This document shows, in pieces, positions 1-8,279 of a stretch of DNA of 64,000 bases. A program made the position numbers and the translations under genes. Source of the DNA: Aeromonas veronii bv. veronii (GTDB taxonomy: Bacteria > Pseudomonadota > Gammaproteobacteria > Enterobacterales > Aeromonadaceae); assembly GCF_000820225.1 (NCBI RefSeq), contig NZ_CDDK01000013.1, forward strand, positions 86,789-150,788, in the 5' to 3' direction. The notes under the pieces are model-generated. The model worked only from the letters and a program-made list of their open reading frames with translations, did not search any database and was not told where the DNA came from. Positions within the stretch are counted from its first letter, which is position 1, and each line of letters opens with the position of its first letter.

Positions 1-94
1 GTAGTCCTGCGCCGGCGACGGAAAGCCGCAAGCCACTGGGGAGAGAAAGGGGTAGCTCCAACAAGGGAGCATCAGGCGTGGGTTGAACAAACAT
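1..94 (-). CDS. Truncated leftward phage gene behind a LexA-like box
   Basis: An uninterrupted frame of 31 codons starts at an ATG (94..92) and runs off the left edge of the window. The product begins MFVQPTPDAPLLELPLS, which I do not recognise. A LexA-like box lies about 20 bases upstream of the start, so the gene is probably SOS-induced. In phage 186 a LexA-controlled leftward operon containing the antirepressor tum sits at the cos end of the early region. This gene has the same position and direction relative to cos and Q. That synteny is inference only, and the protein could equally be an unrelated SOS-controlled prophage gene. Confidence 0.5.
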   Translation of the reverse strand, partial: MFVQPTPDAPLLELPLSLPSGLRLSVAGAGL

Positions 95-114
95 GCTGGC
101 AATCTCGAAATACA

Positions 115-130
115 CTGTATAGATAACCAG
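115..130. promoter_or_regulatory. LexA-like SOS box
   Basis: The sequence CTGTATAGATAACCAG has the CTG-N10-CAG core of gammaproteobacterial LexA boxes. The AT-rich centre and the flanking TA on the right also fit the consensus. It lies just upstream of the leftward ORF starting at 94 and would overlap that gene's promoter. A weak -35/-10 pair on the minus strand (TTGCTA, 18 bases, TGTATT) spans the box. Confidence 0.6.
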
Positions 131-325
131 TATAGCAAAGCGCCAAAATCGGATCACCGTGCGACGTTTGGCTCCAACCACGCAGGCGGCGCAACCCCAT
201 ATTTATCAGAATGTATCGCTCACAATTCCAATTTTCGGTGAGCAATTCCAATAGGACATAAAATAGATCTACACCCTGAAAGGGAATGATACAGCTCGCG
301 TGCACAGTCAAATGGAGATAATGTA

Positions 326-673
326 ATGGCGCAAAAATGTCCAAATTGCGAATCAACAAAGGTTGATAAGCGCAACTATGCAACCAGAATTGGGGCTGCG
401 ATTGGTGGAGCAGCTGCTGGTTTCCTTGGCTTTATCGGTACCCGTGCAACTGCAGTTGCAGGTGCGACAGCGGGGGCGGAGGCTGGAGCCGTGGTAGGAG
501 CTATAGCTGGTCCTGCTGGAGTTGCCACTGGCACATTTGCCGGTGCCGTTTTGGGCGCACTTGCTGGAACGGCTGCAGGCGCTACTGTCGGCGGAACAGC
601 AGGCAAGGCCGTTGATAGTTTCATACTCAACAACTACAAGTGCCTCAGCTGCGGCCATACGTTTACTGACTAG
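326..673 (+). CDS. Zinc-ribbon / glycine-zipper small membrane protein
   Basis: This 115-residue protein begins with a CPNC knuckle (residues 5-8) and ends with a CLSCGH knuckle, which together could form one split zinc ribbon. The whole middle (about residues 20-95) is Ala/Gly-rich with GxxxG spacing typical of glycine-zipper membrane segments. A GGAG sequence about 11 bases ahead supports the ATG at 326. I know of no assigned function. It sits alone in the cargo zone between the SOS-controlled gene and cos, the position that holds tin and old in P2. A membrane-inserting superinfection or defence factor is possible but unproven. Confidence 0.65.
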   Translation: MAQKCPNCESTKVDKRNYATRIGAAIGGAAAGFLGFIGTRATAVAGATAGAEAGAVVGAIAGPAGVATGTFAGAVLGALAGTAAGATVGGTAGKAVDSFILNNYKCLSCGHTFTD

Positions 674-839
674 GACTTCTAACAACCATCCCGGGTGTAT
701 GTTGCCTACCGAAACTAACGCCCCTTTCCTTGTGCAGGCCCTTTACCCTCCCGGCCGTGTTGTGCTGCAGGGCAGTGGAGGTTGTGGCTTATTCCACATT
801 ACTGTGGGTTGATTGGTGTCGTGCTGTTGCGCACCGCCG

Positions 840-1058
840 ATTACATGGTGGGGCATCTTTCTCCTGCACGATGTGGCCTAACACCGCGAAGCCGGCACCT
901 ACTACTCCATCATCCACGAATACCCGAAGACCCTGGCCGCGGCCCAGCGCATCCTAGCCGACAAGACCCGCCATGTGCAGCCCGCCACCCACAGCGACCG
1001 CGACTGGAACAGGTTGATCCCCCATCTGCACCGCCTGCCGACAGCAAAAAGTTGGTAA
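840..1058 (+). pseudogene. Decayed C-terminal remnant of an unidentified phage gene
   Basis: One frame reads as GC-rich, phage-like coding sequence: ITWWGIFLLHDVA, then an in-frame TAA at 879-881, then EAGTYYSIIHEYPKTL and onward to a stop at 1056-1058. A further stop lies at 810-812. No start or ribosome site serves the second half, and the codon choice matches the late genes rather than the AT-rich neighbour. I read it as the tail of a gene broken when cargo DNA entered. The parent gene is not recognised; a replication-region protein is one possibility given the position. Confidence 0.4.
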
Positions 1059-1063
1059 ATGTG

Positions 1064-1100
1064 ACCGGTCCCGCACTCCAGTGCGTGACCGGTCTCTTTT
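1064..1100 (+). terminator. Rho-independent terminator
   Basis: The hairpin has arms ACCGGTC/GACCGGT with an inner CGCACT/AGTGCG stem, and is followed by CTCTTTT. It closes the decayed gene on its left and insulates the DUF4062 gene that starts 41 bases later. Confidence 0.75.
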
Positions 1101-1141
1101 GTATGTGTACTCTACAAAAAATAGATGGAGAGCTTTGACAT

Positions 1142-2149
1142 ATGAATAAACGCTATCAGGTTTTTGTTAGTTCAACATATGCAGATTTACAGGATGAACG
1201 TGCTAAAGTAATTCAAACACTAATGGAAATGGATTGTATTCCAGCTGGAATGGAACTATTTCCGGCCATGGATGAGGAACAGTTTGAATTTATTAAAAAA
1301 ATTATTGATGACTGTGACTACTACCTACTTATATTAGGTGCTAGATATGGTTCTATATCCGTAGATGATGGCCTTAGCTATACAGAAAAAGAGTATCACT
1401 ATGCGAAAGAGAAAGGCATGAAAATCATCGCTCTTGTCCATGGCGAGCCGGATCAATTACCTGTTTCCAAAACTGACAGAAATCCAGAACTGTATGAGAA
1501 GCTCGTTAACTTTAGAAATGAGGTATGCACTAATAGGCTTGTTAAGTTCTGGACATCCGCAATAGAGCTTCCCAGTCTAGTTGCCCTTAACCTACCCAAG
1601 ACGATTAAAGCATACCCTGCTGTAGGTTGGGTGAGGGGAAATACAACCACCTCATCAGAAGTATTGGAAGAACTACGTTCCGTAAAAAACGAGAATGATG
1701 AGCTGAACAAGAAAATACAGGAGCTAAGCCATCAACTGGAGTCTTACTCAAGTGTCAACATCCCGAATTTAGCAGGACTTGATCACAATTTTACATTCAC
1801 AGGACATTATAAATTAATTGGTGAATACCACGAAAGAACATGGACATTTGAAAAAACAATTGGAGAATTATTTAATTTAATTGCACCGTCAATTCAAAAC
1901 ACCCCAAATGACACTAACGCCCGCTCATTAATAAAAGATTGTATTTTAGAAGAATTAAATGTAAGACATGTTTCCAGCTCCACTATTAACGACCAACAAT
2001 TTCAGACATTTAAAATACAGCTTGAGGCTTTAGGTTTGATTCACGTCAAGCAAAGCCGTACGACAAATGGTGGCATCGCCCTATTTTGGTATGTAACAGA
2101 GAAAGGGAAAAAATTAATGGTAGAACTGAGAGTAATTAGGGAAACCTAA
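1142..2149 (+). CDS. DUF4062-domain protein, probable prophage-carried defence gene
   Basis: This 335-residue product opens with [15 protein letters not shown] (from about residue 8), the hallmark of DUF4062, a TIR-like nucleotide-related fold. The domain continues through [15 protein letters not shown] to about residue 150. A short heptad-like segment (about 170-200) links it to a C-terminal domain of about 120 residues that resembles a winged helix and is unrelated to STAND ATPases. A GGAGAG lies about 10 bases before the ATG. The gene is strikingly AT-rich against the phage, a sign of recent acquisition. DUF4062 is known mainly from prokaryotic conflict proteins. The location beside cos is the P2 cargo site (tin/old). 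Anti-phage function is inferred from domain and place; no partner gene is present. Confidence 0.75.
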   Translation: MNKRYQVFVSSTYADLQDERAKVIQTLMEMDCIPAGMELFPAMDEEQFEFIKKIIDDCDYYLLILGARYGSISVDDGLSYTEKEYHYAKEKGMKIIALVHGEPDQLPVSKTDRNPELYEKLVNFRNEVCTNRLVKFWTSAIELPSLVALNLPKTIKAYPAVGWVRGNTTTSSEVLEELRSVKNENDELNKKIQELSHQLESYSSVNIPNLAGLDHNFTFTGHYKLIGEYHERTWTFEKTIGELFNLIAPSIQNTPNDTNARSLIKDCILEELNVRHVSSSTINDQQFQTFKIQLEALGLIHVKQSRTTNGGIALFWYVTEKGKKLMVELRVIRET

Positions 2150-2526
2150 TGTTTTAAAATTTTTTCGAGCAATTTTAAACGGTGAAGGCCACGTATTCCA
2201 ATTGCATTTATGGGGCGAAAAACGAAAGGATCTGAAAGATTCTGAAGGATCACAAAAAGGATCCTGTTTCTCACCCGCGACCAGTGCTGGCGCAGGGAGC
2301 CGATACCCATAACTAGTCTTTCACCCGCATGATTTTCAATACATAAAGCGCGCAGGCGAGGCGGGGTCCCGATTGCGCGCGCTGGGTGTTGAGGGGCCTT
2401 TCGAGGCTCCGCTCATGCTCGCAGGTGCGCGTGAAGGATCTCGGGAGTGTGATGGACGAAGGGTTGGCCGAGGGTGGCCTGTAGCGCGACTGGTACGCTC
2501 TGGCAGGATGGGAGCTCAGCCAAAAC
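2150..2526. other. Non-coding cos region
   Basis: No convincing gene is present. The left part is AT-rich and carries short imperfect direct repeats of the type AAAGGATC/GAAGGATC (about 2225-2265). The right part turns GC-rich and contains the cos core. The layout (early region, cos, terminator, 3' end of Q) matches the ends of P2-family genomes. Confidence 0.6.
2355..2373. other. cos: Putative cos site (P2-like cohesive end)
   Basis: GGCGAGGCGGGG at 2355-2366 is identical to the first 12 bases of the P2 cohesive end as I recall it, and lies about 240 bases beyond the 3' end of the portal gene, where P2 has cos. The following bases (TCCCGAT) differ from P2. The right limit given here assumes a 19-base overhang as in P2 and is a guess. 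Confidence 0.7.
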
Positions 2527-2550
2527 AAAGCCCCCTGGGTAGGGGGCTTT
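2527..2550 (-). terminator. Terminator of the Q-P operon
   Basis: A perfect 10-base stem AAAGCCCCCT/AGGGGGCTTT with a four-base loop reads on the minus strand into GTTTTGG. It lies 56 bases beyond the portal stop and would end leftward late transcription. Confidence 0.8.
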
Positions 2551-2605
2551 GAATTAAATCATGGAGGAATTTGGAGGAATTCCGATTTGAAGATAGCCAA
2601 GATTT

Positions 2606-3610
2606 TCAGCTTTGCACTGTCAGATCTGACAGTCGATAGGAGGTGAATCGGATTATCTCCTCCCCTGCCCACTCGTTGAACTGCGCAAAGTTTGCCTTCA
2701 TGCTGTCGATCTCGTTGACGTCAAACACCTGGGCCGCCTTGGTCACATCCCCGAACCCGCCCGTATTGTTCGGTACGACCCCCATCAGTTGCGGTGGTAC
2801 CCGATGGGCCGCCAGCTGGTCATCCCGGCTCACCCCCTTGATAGACAGGAAGTCATCCTTGGCCGCAATCTCGGCCACCGGGATCAGCTTCACCGAATCC
2901 GCCTTGCCACCCGGGGTATAGAGCAGCAGGTTGCGAAAGTTGCCCGGTCCCTTGCTGTTTTGCAGCGCCGTCTTGAGCGCGGTGATGTCGCCCTCGTTCT
3001 GCAGGGCATCGCTGATATGTAGGATGAACCCTGCATGGCTGCCGTTCTCGTAGTAGCGACGGCGAAACAGGGTGGCCGACTCGTTGAGCAGCGCCGAGTT
3101 AAGGCTGGCCACATAGTCGGGGATGCCGTAAATCTCCTGGTTAACGTCGGCCTCCATCACATGCCCCACATCACCGGCGGGCAACTCCACCTCATCCCCG
3201 GGCCTTGGCACCCACCAGTAGCGGTCAAGGTCGAGGGATCGGCGGGTGTATTTGGCCGGCATCTGGTCATAGCGCAGCGTGCCACCCAGCCGGTTGCGCA
3301 CCCGCTGCAGGTGAGCGTTGCCGAAGATTTCGTAGTCCATCACCAGCCCGGTGAAGGCGGCCAGGCTCAATTTCGGATGAGGGATAAAACAGCCGCGCAA
3401 GATATTGCGCTTCACCTGGATGGCCGAGGCGTGATGCACTGCCGCCCGATAGACCCGCGCCAGCCCGTGCAGGCTCAGGGGATGCTCATACCAGCGGCCG
3501 TTATGCATCGACTCCAGGTAATCGAACACCTCCCGCTGGGACAACACCGGGATAGCCTCCCCAAACGTAAACGCCTGCACACCGGCAGGCGAGTTGATCT
3601 GCTCACTCAT
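2606..3610 (-). CDS. Q: Phage portal protein (P2 gpQ family)
   Basis: This 334-residue portal subunit is close in length to P2 gpQ. It forms the dodecameric ring through which DNA enters the capsid and to which the terminase and head-completion proteins dock. Family-typical stretches include the N-terminal FGEAIPVLSQREVFDY and the C-terminal HRVPPQLMGVVP. It is the second gene of the leftward P-Q unit, its start overlapping the stop of the terminase gene by one base, which implies coupled translation. Confidence 0.95.
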   Translation of the reverse strand: MSEQINSPAGVQAFTFGEAIPVLSQREVFDYLESMHNGRWYEHPLSLHGLARVYRAAVHHASAIQVKRNILRGCFIPHPKLSLAAFTGLVMDYEIFGNAHLQRVRNRLGGTLRYDQMPAKYTRRSLDLDRYWWVPRPGDEVELPAGDVGHVMEADVNQEIYGIPDYVASLNSALLNESATLFRRRYYENGSHAGFILHISDALQNEGDITALKTALQNSKGPGNFRNLLLYTPGGKADSVKLIPVAEIAAKDDFLSIKGVSRDDQLAAHRVPPQLMGVVPNNTGGFGDVTKAAQVFDVNEIDSMKANFAQFNEWAGEEIIRFTSYRLSDLTVQS

Positions 3611-5376
3611 CAGTAAATCTCCATAAAGCCGGAATTGGTGCCGGTCTGCCCCTCAAGAGGCTCATGTAACAGGGCTTGCATGGTTGCCCAGGCAATATCG
3701 GCGTGGCTGGTCTCATCAGATCGGCTGGCCTCGAAGGTGGGCAGCTTGCCGCTTTGGGTCACGGCGCGCCGGATGCTCATGAACGCCTGGGCCAAGTCGG
3801 TCCAGCCGCTGTCAAACTCCAGCCGCCCCTTGTTCATCACATCCTGTGCCTTCATCACCATCCGCATCTTCACGTTGGGGTTGTACTGAATGGCGGTGAC
3901 TGCCGGGTAAAACTGCTTCACCAGCTGATAAACCCCCTCCCCAATCCCGGTGGTATCGATGCCGATATAGGCGACGTTGTAGCGATCGCAGATGGCGCGA
4001 ATGGATTTGGCCTGGGCGTCAAAGTCCATCCCCTGCCAGCGGTGGCGCTCCAACACCCGAAACTTGCCGCCGGGTACCAGTGGCGGGGCCAGCACCGCGC
4101 AGCCGGCGCTGTCACCTTTGCCCCCCTTGGCCGGGTCATAACCGATCCACACTGCCCGGTTGGCCAGCGGCCGCAAGGTGTGAGGTTTGTAGTCCTCCCA
4201 CACCAGCCAGCTGTCGACCATGCAACGCTGCAGCGTTGCCAACGGAAACAGACTCTCGGTGTCATCCATGAATTCGCACATCAGCAGGTTGCGGTATTCA
4301 TCCTCGGAATACTCACTGCGCAGCTGATCCAGGTCGAACAGGTTGCAACCGCCGCGCACCGCGTCCTCCACCGTGACGATCTGCCGCCATTGCCCATCGG
4401 CGCACAGCTTGCCGGCAGACAGGTTGGCGTGGCTCAGGTCAATCTCGACCCGGTCGGCCTTGGCCTTGCCGCGGTTAAAGTTGGCGCCAGACCAGAATCC
4501 ATAAGCGGGATGAGAAAGGCTGGAAGGGGTGGAGATGTAGGTCTGGCGCCACTTCTTGTGCATCGCCATGCCGGAGGCCACCTTGCGGAACTCCAGAAAG
4601 CCGTGGATCCAGAAATACTCGTCCATGTAGATATTGCCGTGATAGCTCTGGGCGGTGCGGGCGTTGGTGCCGAGGAAATAAAGGTGCGCCCCGTTCGGCA
4701 GCACCATGGGGTCACCTTTGAGCTCAACCCCCTCCTCCTTGGCGAACTGGATGATGTACTGCTTGAACATGTGGGCCTGCGCCTTGCTGGCTGACAGGAA
4801 AATCTGGTTGCGCCCGGTCACCAGGGCATCAATGAAGGCCTCGAAGGCAAAGAAGTAGGTCGCCCCGATCTGGCGCGACTTGAGCAGGTCGCGGATCCGG
4901 TACTCCTGCCCGGCCTGATACCAGACCCGCTGGTAATCGAACATGGTCGACTCAAACCGCTCGATGAGCCGTTCTTGCTGCTCGGGCTCGACCACGTTGC
5001 GATCGGGCGCCTTCTTCGGCCCCTTGTTGCGGTTGGCGACCTTGGGGTTGAGGTCGGCCTCGTTGCCGCCGTTGCTGTACTTGTTGACCCGGGCGATACG
5101 CTCGAGCTGACGGCCCAGCAGGTCAATCTCCTTGAAGTCGCCGCCGCTCTTGGTCTCCTTCATCACCAGCTGGATCATGCGCGCCTCGATGGCGCTATCC
5201 ACCCGGTCTATCGGTTTGATGTCCTCCCAGCCGTCACGTTTCTTCCAGGTCGAGACGGTACCCTCCGGCGTTTGCAGCAACTCGGCAATGGCGCGCAGCG
5301 GGTACCCCTGGAAGAACAGGTACATGGCCTGCCGTCTGGGGTCGAGATGGGGAAAGATGATGGGTGCTGTTGTCAT
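3610..5376 (-). CDS. P: Terminase large (ATPase/nuclease) subunit (P2 gpP family)
   Basis: This 588-residue protein has nearly the same length as P2 gpP. It opens with a helix-turn-helix (about 15-45, including AIAELLQTPEGTVSTWKKR). It then carries the ATPase with the P2-type variant Walker A region LKSRQIGATYFF and a Walker B-like IYMDEYFW. The C-terminal nuclease fold begins near WIGYDPAKGGKGDSAG. It cuts at cos and pumps DNA into the procapsid with the small subunit gpM. It is transcribed leftward from the shared P/O control region, whose inverted repeat is centred 57 bases upstream of this start. Confidence 0.95.
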   Translation of the reverse strand: MTTAPIIFPHLDPRRQAMYLFFQGYPLRAIAELLQTPEGTVSTWKKRDGWEDIKPIDRVDSAIEARMIQLVMKETKSGGDFKEIDLLGRQLERIARVNKYSNGGNEADLNPKVANRNKGPKKAPDRNVVEPEQQERLIERFESTMFDYQRVWYQAGQEYRIRDLLKSRQIGATYFFAFEAFIDALVTGRNQIFLSASKAQAHMFKQYIIQFAKEEGVELKGDPMVLPNGAHLYFLGTNARTAQSYHGNIYMDEYFWIHGFLEFRKVASGMAMHKKWRQTYISTPSSLSHPAYGFWSGANFNRGKAKADRVEIDLSHANLSAGKLCADGQWRQIVTVEDAVRGGCNLFDLDQLRSEYSEDEYRNLLMCEFMDDTESLFPLATLQRCMVDSWLVWEDYKPHTLRPLANRAVWIGYDPAKGGKGDSAGCAVLAPPLVPGGKFRVLERHRWQGMDFDAQAKSIRAICDRYNVAYIGIDTTGIGEGVYQLVKQFYPAVTAIQYNPNVKMRMVMKAQDVMNKGRLEFDSGWTDLAQAFMSIRRAVTQSGKLPTFEASRSDETSHADIAWATMQALLHEPLEGQTGTNSGFMEIY

Positions 5377-5418
5377 GGCGCCAGTCTACCCAGCCGCTAC
5401 CACCCCAAACGCCCCACT

Positions 5419-5447
5419 GCCAGTGTGTAGCGCCACCACACACTGGC
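5419..5447. promoter_or_regulatory. Late-promoter activator site, P/O divergent promoters
   Basis: GCCAGTGTG-N11-CACACTGGC is a perfect interrupted palindrome located between the divergent P and O genes. The same AGTGT-N13-ACACT dyad recurs ahead of V and FI. P2 late promoters carry a comparable TGT-N12-ACA dyad centred near -55 that binds Ogr/Delta-type zinc-finger activators. The centre is 93 bases before the O start, which fits. For P the distance is short, so its transcript would have almost no leader. Confidence 0.75.
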
Positions 5448-5525
5448 CCCGGATTGCACGATCCCGCCGCTCACCCAGACCATAACCGCGACATCACTAC
5501 CCAATTACCAAAGGGATCCCAGCAC

Positions 5526-6329
5526 ATGCCTAAGTCCAAATTCTTCCGTGTTGCGGTTGAGGGGGGCACCACCGACGGTCGCGCCATCACCCGCGAATGG
5601 ATTGAGCAGATGGCCCAGCGCTACAACCAGGCCACCTATGGCGCACGGGTCAATATGGAGCATATCCGGGGCCTCGACCCCAACGGCTTGTTCAAGATGT
5701 ACGGCGACATCACCGCCGCCAAGACAGAAGAGGTCACCATCGAAGGGGAACAGCGGCTGGCCCTGTTCGTCCAGATTGACCCGACGCCGGAGCTGATCGC
5801 GCTCAACAAGAAGCGCCAGAAGGTCTACACCTCCATCGAGATCCACCCCAACCTGAACGACAAAGGGGCCTACATGATGGGGCTGGCCGTGACAGACAGC
5901 CCGGCAAGCCTTGGCACCGAAATGCTGCAGTTCTGCAGCAAAGCCGCGGTCAACCCGCTGGCCGACCGCAAATACCATCCGGAATGCCTGTTTACCGAAG
6001 CCCTCGAAACCGTCATCGAGTTTGACGATGAGCAGGAGAAAGGCCCGGGCCTGCTGGAACGGATCAGCGCCATTTTCACCAGCCACAAGCAGCAATCGAC
6101 CGCCGATTTCAGCGAGGTGCATCAGGCCGTCGAAGCCGTGGCCAAAGAGGTGACCAGCCTCGATACCGACCTGCAAACCAAGTTCAACGAACTGACAGCC
6201 CGGCAAACGGAGACCGCCAACGCCCTGGCCGACCTGACCACCCAGCTCGAGCGCCAGGAAGATTTCAGCCACAAGCGCCAGCCTGCCACCGGTGACGATG
6301 GCACCAAGCCAACCAACACCGATTTTTAA
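5526..6329 (+). CDS. O: Capsid scaffold/protease (P2 gpO family)
   Basis: This 267-residue protein is the internal scaffold of the procapsid and, in P2, a serine protease that trims itself, the capsid and the portal proteins. The N-terminal half carries candidate triad residues in P2-like settings: Asp17 (TTDGR), His46 (NMEHIRG) and Ser103 (VYTSIE). The C-terminal half is helical (about 190-250), as expected for the capsid-binding scaffold arm. The ATG at 5526 follows an AAAGGGAT sequence. It is the first gene of the rightward O-N-M-L unit. Confidence 0.93.
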   Translation: MPKSKFFRVAVEGGTTDGRAITREWIEQMAQRYNQATYGARVNMEHIRGLDPNGLFKMYGDITAAKTEEVTIEGEQRLALFVQIDPTPELIALNKKRQKVYTSIEIHPNLNDKGAYMMGLAVTDSPASLGTEMLQFCSKAAVNPLADRKYHPECLFTEALETVIEFDDEQEKGPGLLERISAIFTSHKQQSTADFSEVHQAVEAVAKEVTSLDTDLQTKFNELTARQTETANALADLTTQLERQEDFSHKRQPATGDDGTKPTNTDF

Positions 6330-6341
6330 GGGACCCCGATA

Positions 6342-7400
6342 ATGCGCAACGATACCCGTCAGCAATTCGAGCAGTACACCAGCCAACTGGCGAGCCTGAA
6401 TGCCGTCAGCTCGGCCATGGTGCAATTCAGTGTCGAGCCCAGCATCCAGCAAAAGCTGGAAACCAAAATGCAGGAGTCCGTCGACTTCCTCGGCATGATC
6501 AACATCGTGCCGGTGGATGAACTCAAAGGGGAAAAGGTCGGCATCGGCATCAATGGCACCATTGCCTCTCGCACCGATACCAGTGGCGGCAAGGCCCGCG
6601 TCCCGTTCGACCCGACCGGACTGCAAAACACCAAATACGAGTGCGAAAAAACCAACTACGACACCAGCATCGGTTACGCCAAGCTTGATGCCTGGGCCAA
6701 GTTCAAAGACTTCCAGATCCGCATTCGCGATGCCATCGTCAAGCGCCAGGGCCTGGACCGCATCATGATCGGCTGGAACGGCAAACTTGCCGCGAAAGAC
6801 ACCGATCGCGTCCAGTTCCCCATGCTGCAGGACGTCAACATCGGCTGGATTGAACACACCCGCAATGATGCTCCCGCCCAGGTGATGAGCGAAGGGGATG
6901 CGGGCACCGGTCATATCTACATCTACCAGCCCAAGAGTGAAGCCGACACCAAAGAGGGTGATTACGGCAACCTCGACGCCCTGGTGTTCGATCTGGTCAA
7001 CAGCAAGATCAAACCCTGGTACCAGGACGACACCGATCTGGTGGTGATCTGCGGTCGCAAACTGCTGGCCGACAAATACTTCCCCATCCTCAACGAGACC
7101 CGGGACAACCAGAACAAGCTGGCCGGTCAGGTGCTGGTGAGCCAGAAGCAGATTGGCGGCCTGCTGGCGATCCGCGTTCCCTTCGTCCCGGAAGACACCC
7201 TGATCGTCACCCGCCTCGACAACCTCTCCATCTACTGGCAGATCGGCGGCCGCCGTCGCCACCTGGAAGAGCAGCCGAGCCTCGACCGCATCGTAAACTG
7301 GGAATCCTCCAACGATGCCTACGTGGTCGAGGATTACGACTGCATCGCCGTAGCAGAAAACATCACGCTGGGCGCCAAACCTGCGCCTGCAGGCGGTTAA
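6342..7400 (+). CDS. N: Major capsid protein (P2 gpN family)
   Basis: This 352-residue protein is close to P2 gpN in length and forms the T=7-type shell (T=4 in satellite-sized capsids of the P2 family). It begins directly after the scaffold gene, and P2-family stretches are visible throughout, such as VEPSIQQKLETKMQESVDFL near the start and WESSNDAYVVEDYD near the end. N-terminal trimming by the O protease is expected from the family. Confidence 0.95.
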   Translation: MRNDTRQQFEQYTSQLASLNAVSSAMVQFSVEPSIQQKLETKMQESVDFLGMINIVPVDELKGEKVGIGINGTIASRTDTSGGKARVPFDPTGLQNTKYECEKTNYDTSIGYAKLDAWAKFKDFQIRIRDAIVKRQGLDRIMIGWNGKLAAKDTDRVQFPMLQDVNIGWIEHTRNDAPAQVMSEGDAGTGHIYIYQPKSEADTKEGDYGNLDALVFDLVNSKIKPWYQDDTDLVVICGRKLLADKYFPILNETRDNQNKLAGQVLVSQKQIGGLLAIRVPFVPEDTLIVTRLDNLSIYWQIGGRRRHLEEQPSLDRIVNWESSNDAYVVEDYDCIAVAENITLGAKPAPAGG

Positions 7401-7409
7401 GGAGCCACG

Positions 7410-8171
7410 ATGACACCTGCACAACGACACACCGCCCGCATCATGGCCGCCCTGCAAGGGGCGGCCAACCCCGAGCAGGATCGCGCCGCCGCCAACCAGT
7501 ACGAACTCCAGCTGATGCAGTTGGCCGAGCACCGCCGCACCCTCAAGGGCATTCAGAGCCTCGAGCGCAAGATTGACGCCAAACGCACCATGCTGGCCAC
7601 CTACACACCGTGGATTGATGGCCTGCTGGCCGCCGATCGCGGCGGTCAGGATGACGTCATGGTGACCGTGATGCTTTGGCACCTCGACACCGGCGATCTG
7701 GCAGGTGCCCTGCCGATGGCTGATTACGTGATCCGCCACGGCCTCAATACCCCTGACCAGTACGAACGCACCGCGCCCACCCTTATCGCCGAAGAGGTGG
7801 CCGACACCGCCATCAAGCTGCAAGAGGCGGGCAATGGCCCATCCCTGCCATTGCTCAGCAGCTACATGAACATGCTGGCTGACTGCGACATCTTCGACCA
7901 GGTGCGCGCCAAGTTGCACAAGGCGGTAGGCCGCGCCTGTTATGCCGAAGGGCTCAAGGAGCAAGCGGCCGACCACTACCGCCGCGCCATCGAGCTGCAC
8001 GACAAGGTGGGCATCAAGCGAGAGCTGGAAGATCTGATGCGCGAGATCAAAAAGGAGAAAGCCGCCGCCGGACAGCCCGCCAACGAACCGGCACCGCAGC
8101 CAGACGCTAAGCCCCAATCCGAATCACAGCCACCCGAACAGCCTGACCCCGCCCCCGGCGAGGCCAGCTAA
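7410..8171 (+). CDS. M: Terminase small (endonuclease) subunit (P2 gpM family)
   Basis: This 253-residue protein recognises cos and partners the P ATPase. The body (about residues 1-215) matches the family, with a central run of acidic and helical segments such as WIDGLLAADRGGQDDVMV. The last 40 residues are a Pro/Glu/Ala-rich tail, probably disordered. The gene follows the capsid gene by nine bases with GGAG before its ATG. Confidence 0.93.
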   Translation: MTPAQRHTARIMAALQGAANPEQDRAAANQYELQLMQLAEHRRTLKGIQSLERKIDAKRTMLATYTPWIDGLLAADRGGQDDVMVTVMLWHLDTGDLAGALPMADYVIRHGLNTPDQYERTAPTLIAEEVADTAIKLQEAGNGPSLPLLSSYMNMLADCDIFDQVRAKLHKAVGRACYAEGLKEQAADHYRRAIELHDKVGIKRELEDLMREIKKEKAAAGQPANEPAPQPDAKPQSESQPPEQPDPAPGEAS

Positions 8172-8279
8172 CCGAGCGAACCCCGCACCCTGGGCGGCTC
8201 GGGCCTGACGAATGCCAGCGGCATACCAGACGGCCCGACCACCGCCCAACATGCGGCGCCACCTCAAATCAGGAGCACC

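Noticed and set aside
3676..4794. 372-codon open frame on the plus strand
   Set aside because: Antisense shadow of the terminase large subunit; no start context and no recognisable protein.
5505..8117. 870-codon open frame on the minus strand
   Set aside because: It runs antisense across the scaffold, capsid and terminase genes, which are clearly recognised. Its composition is the mirror of high-GC third positions and it matches no family.
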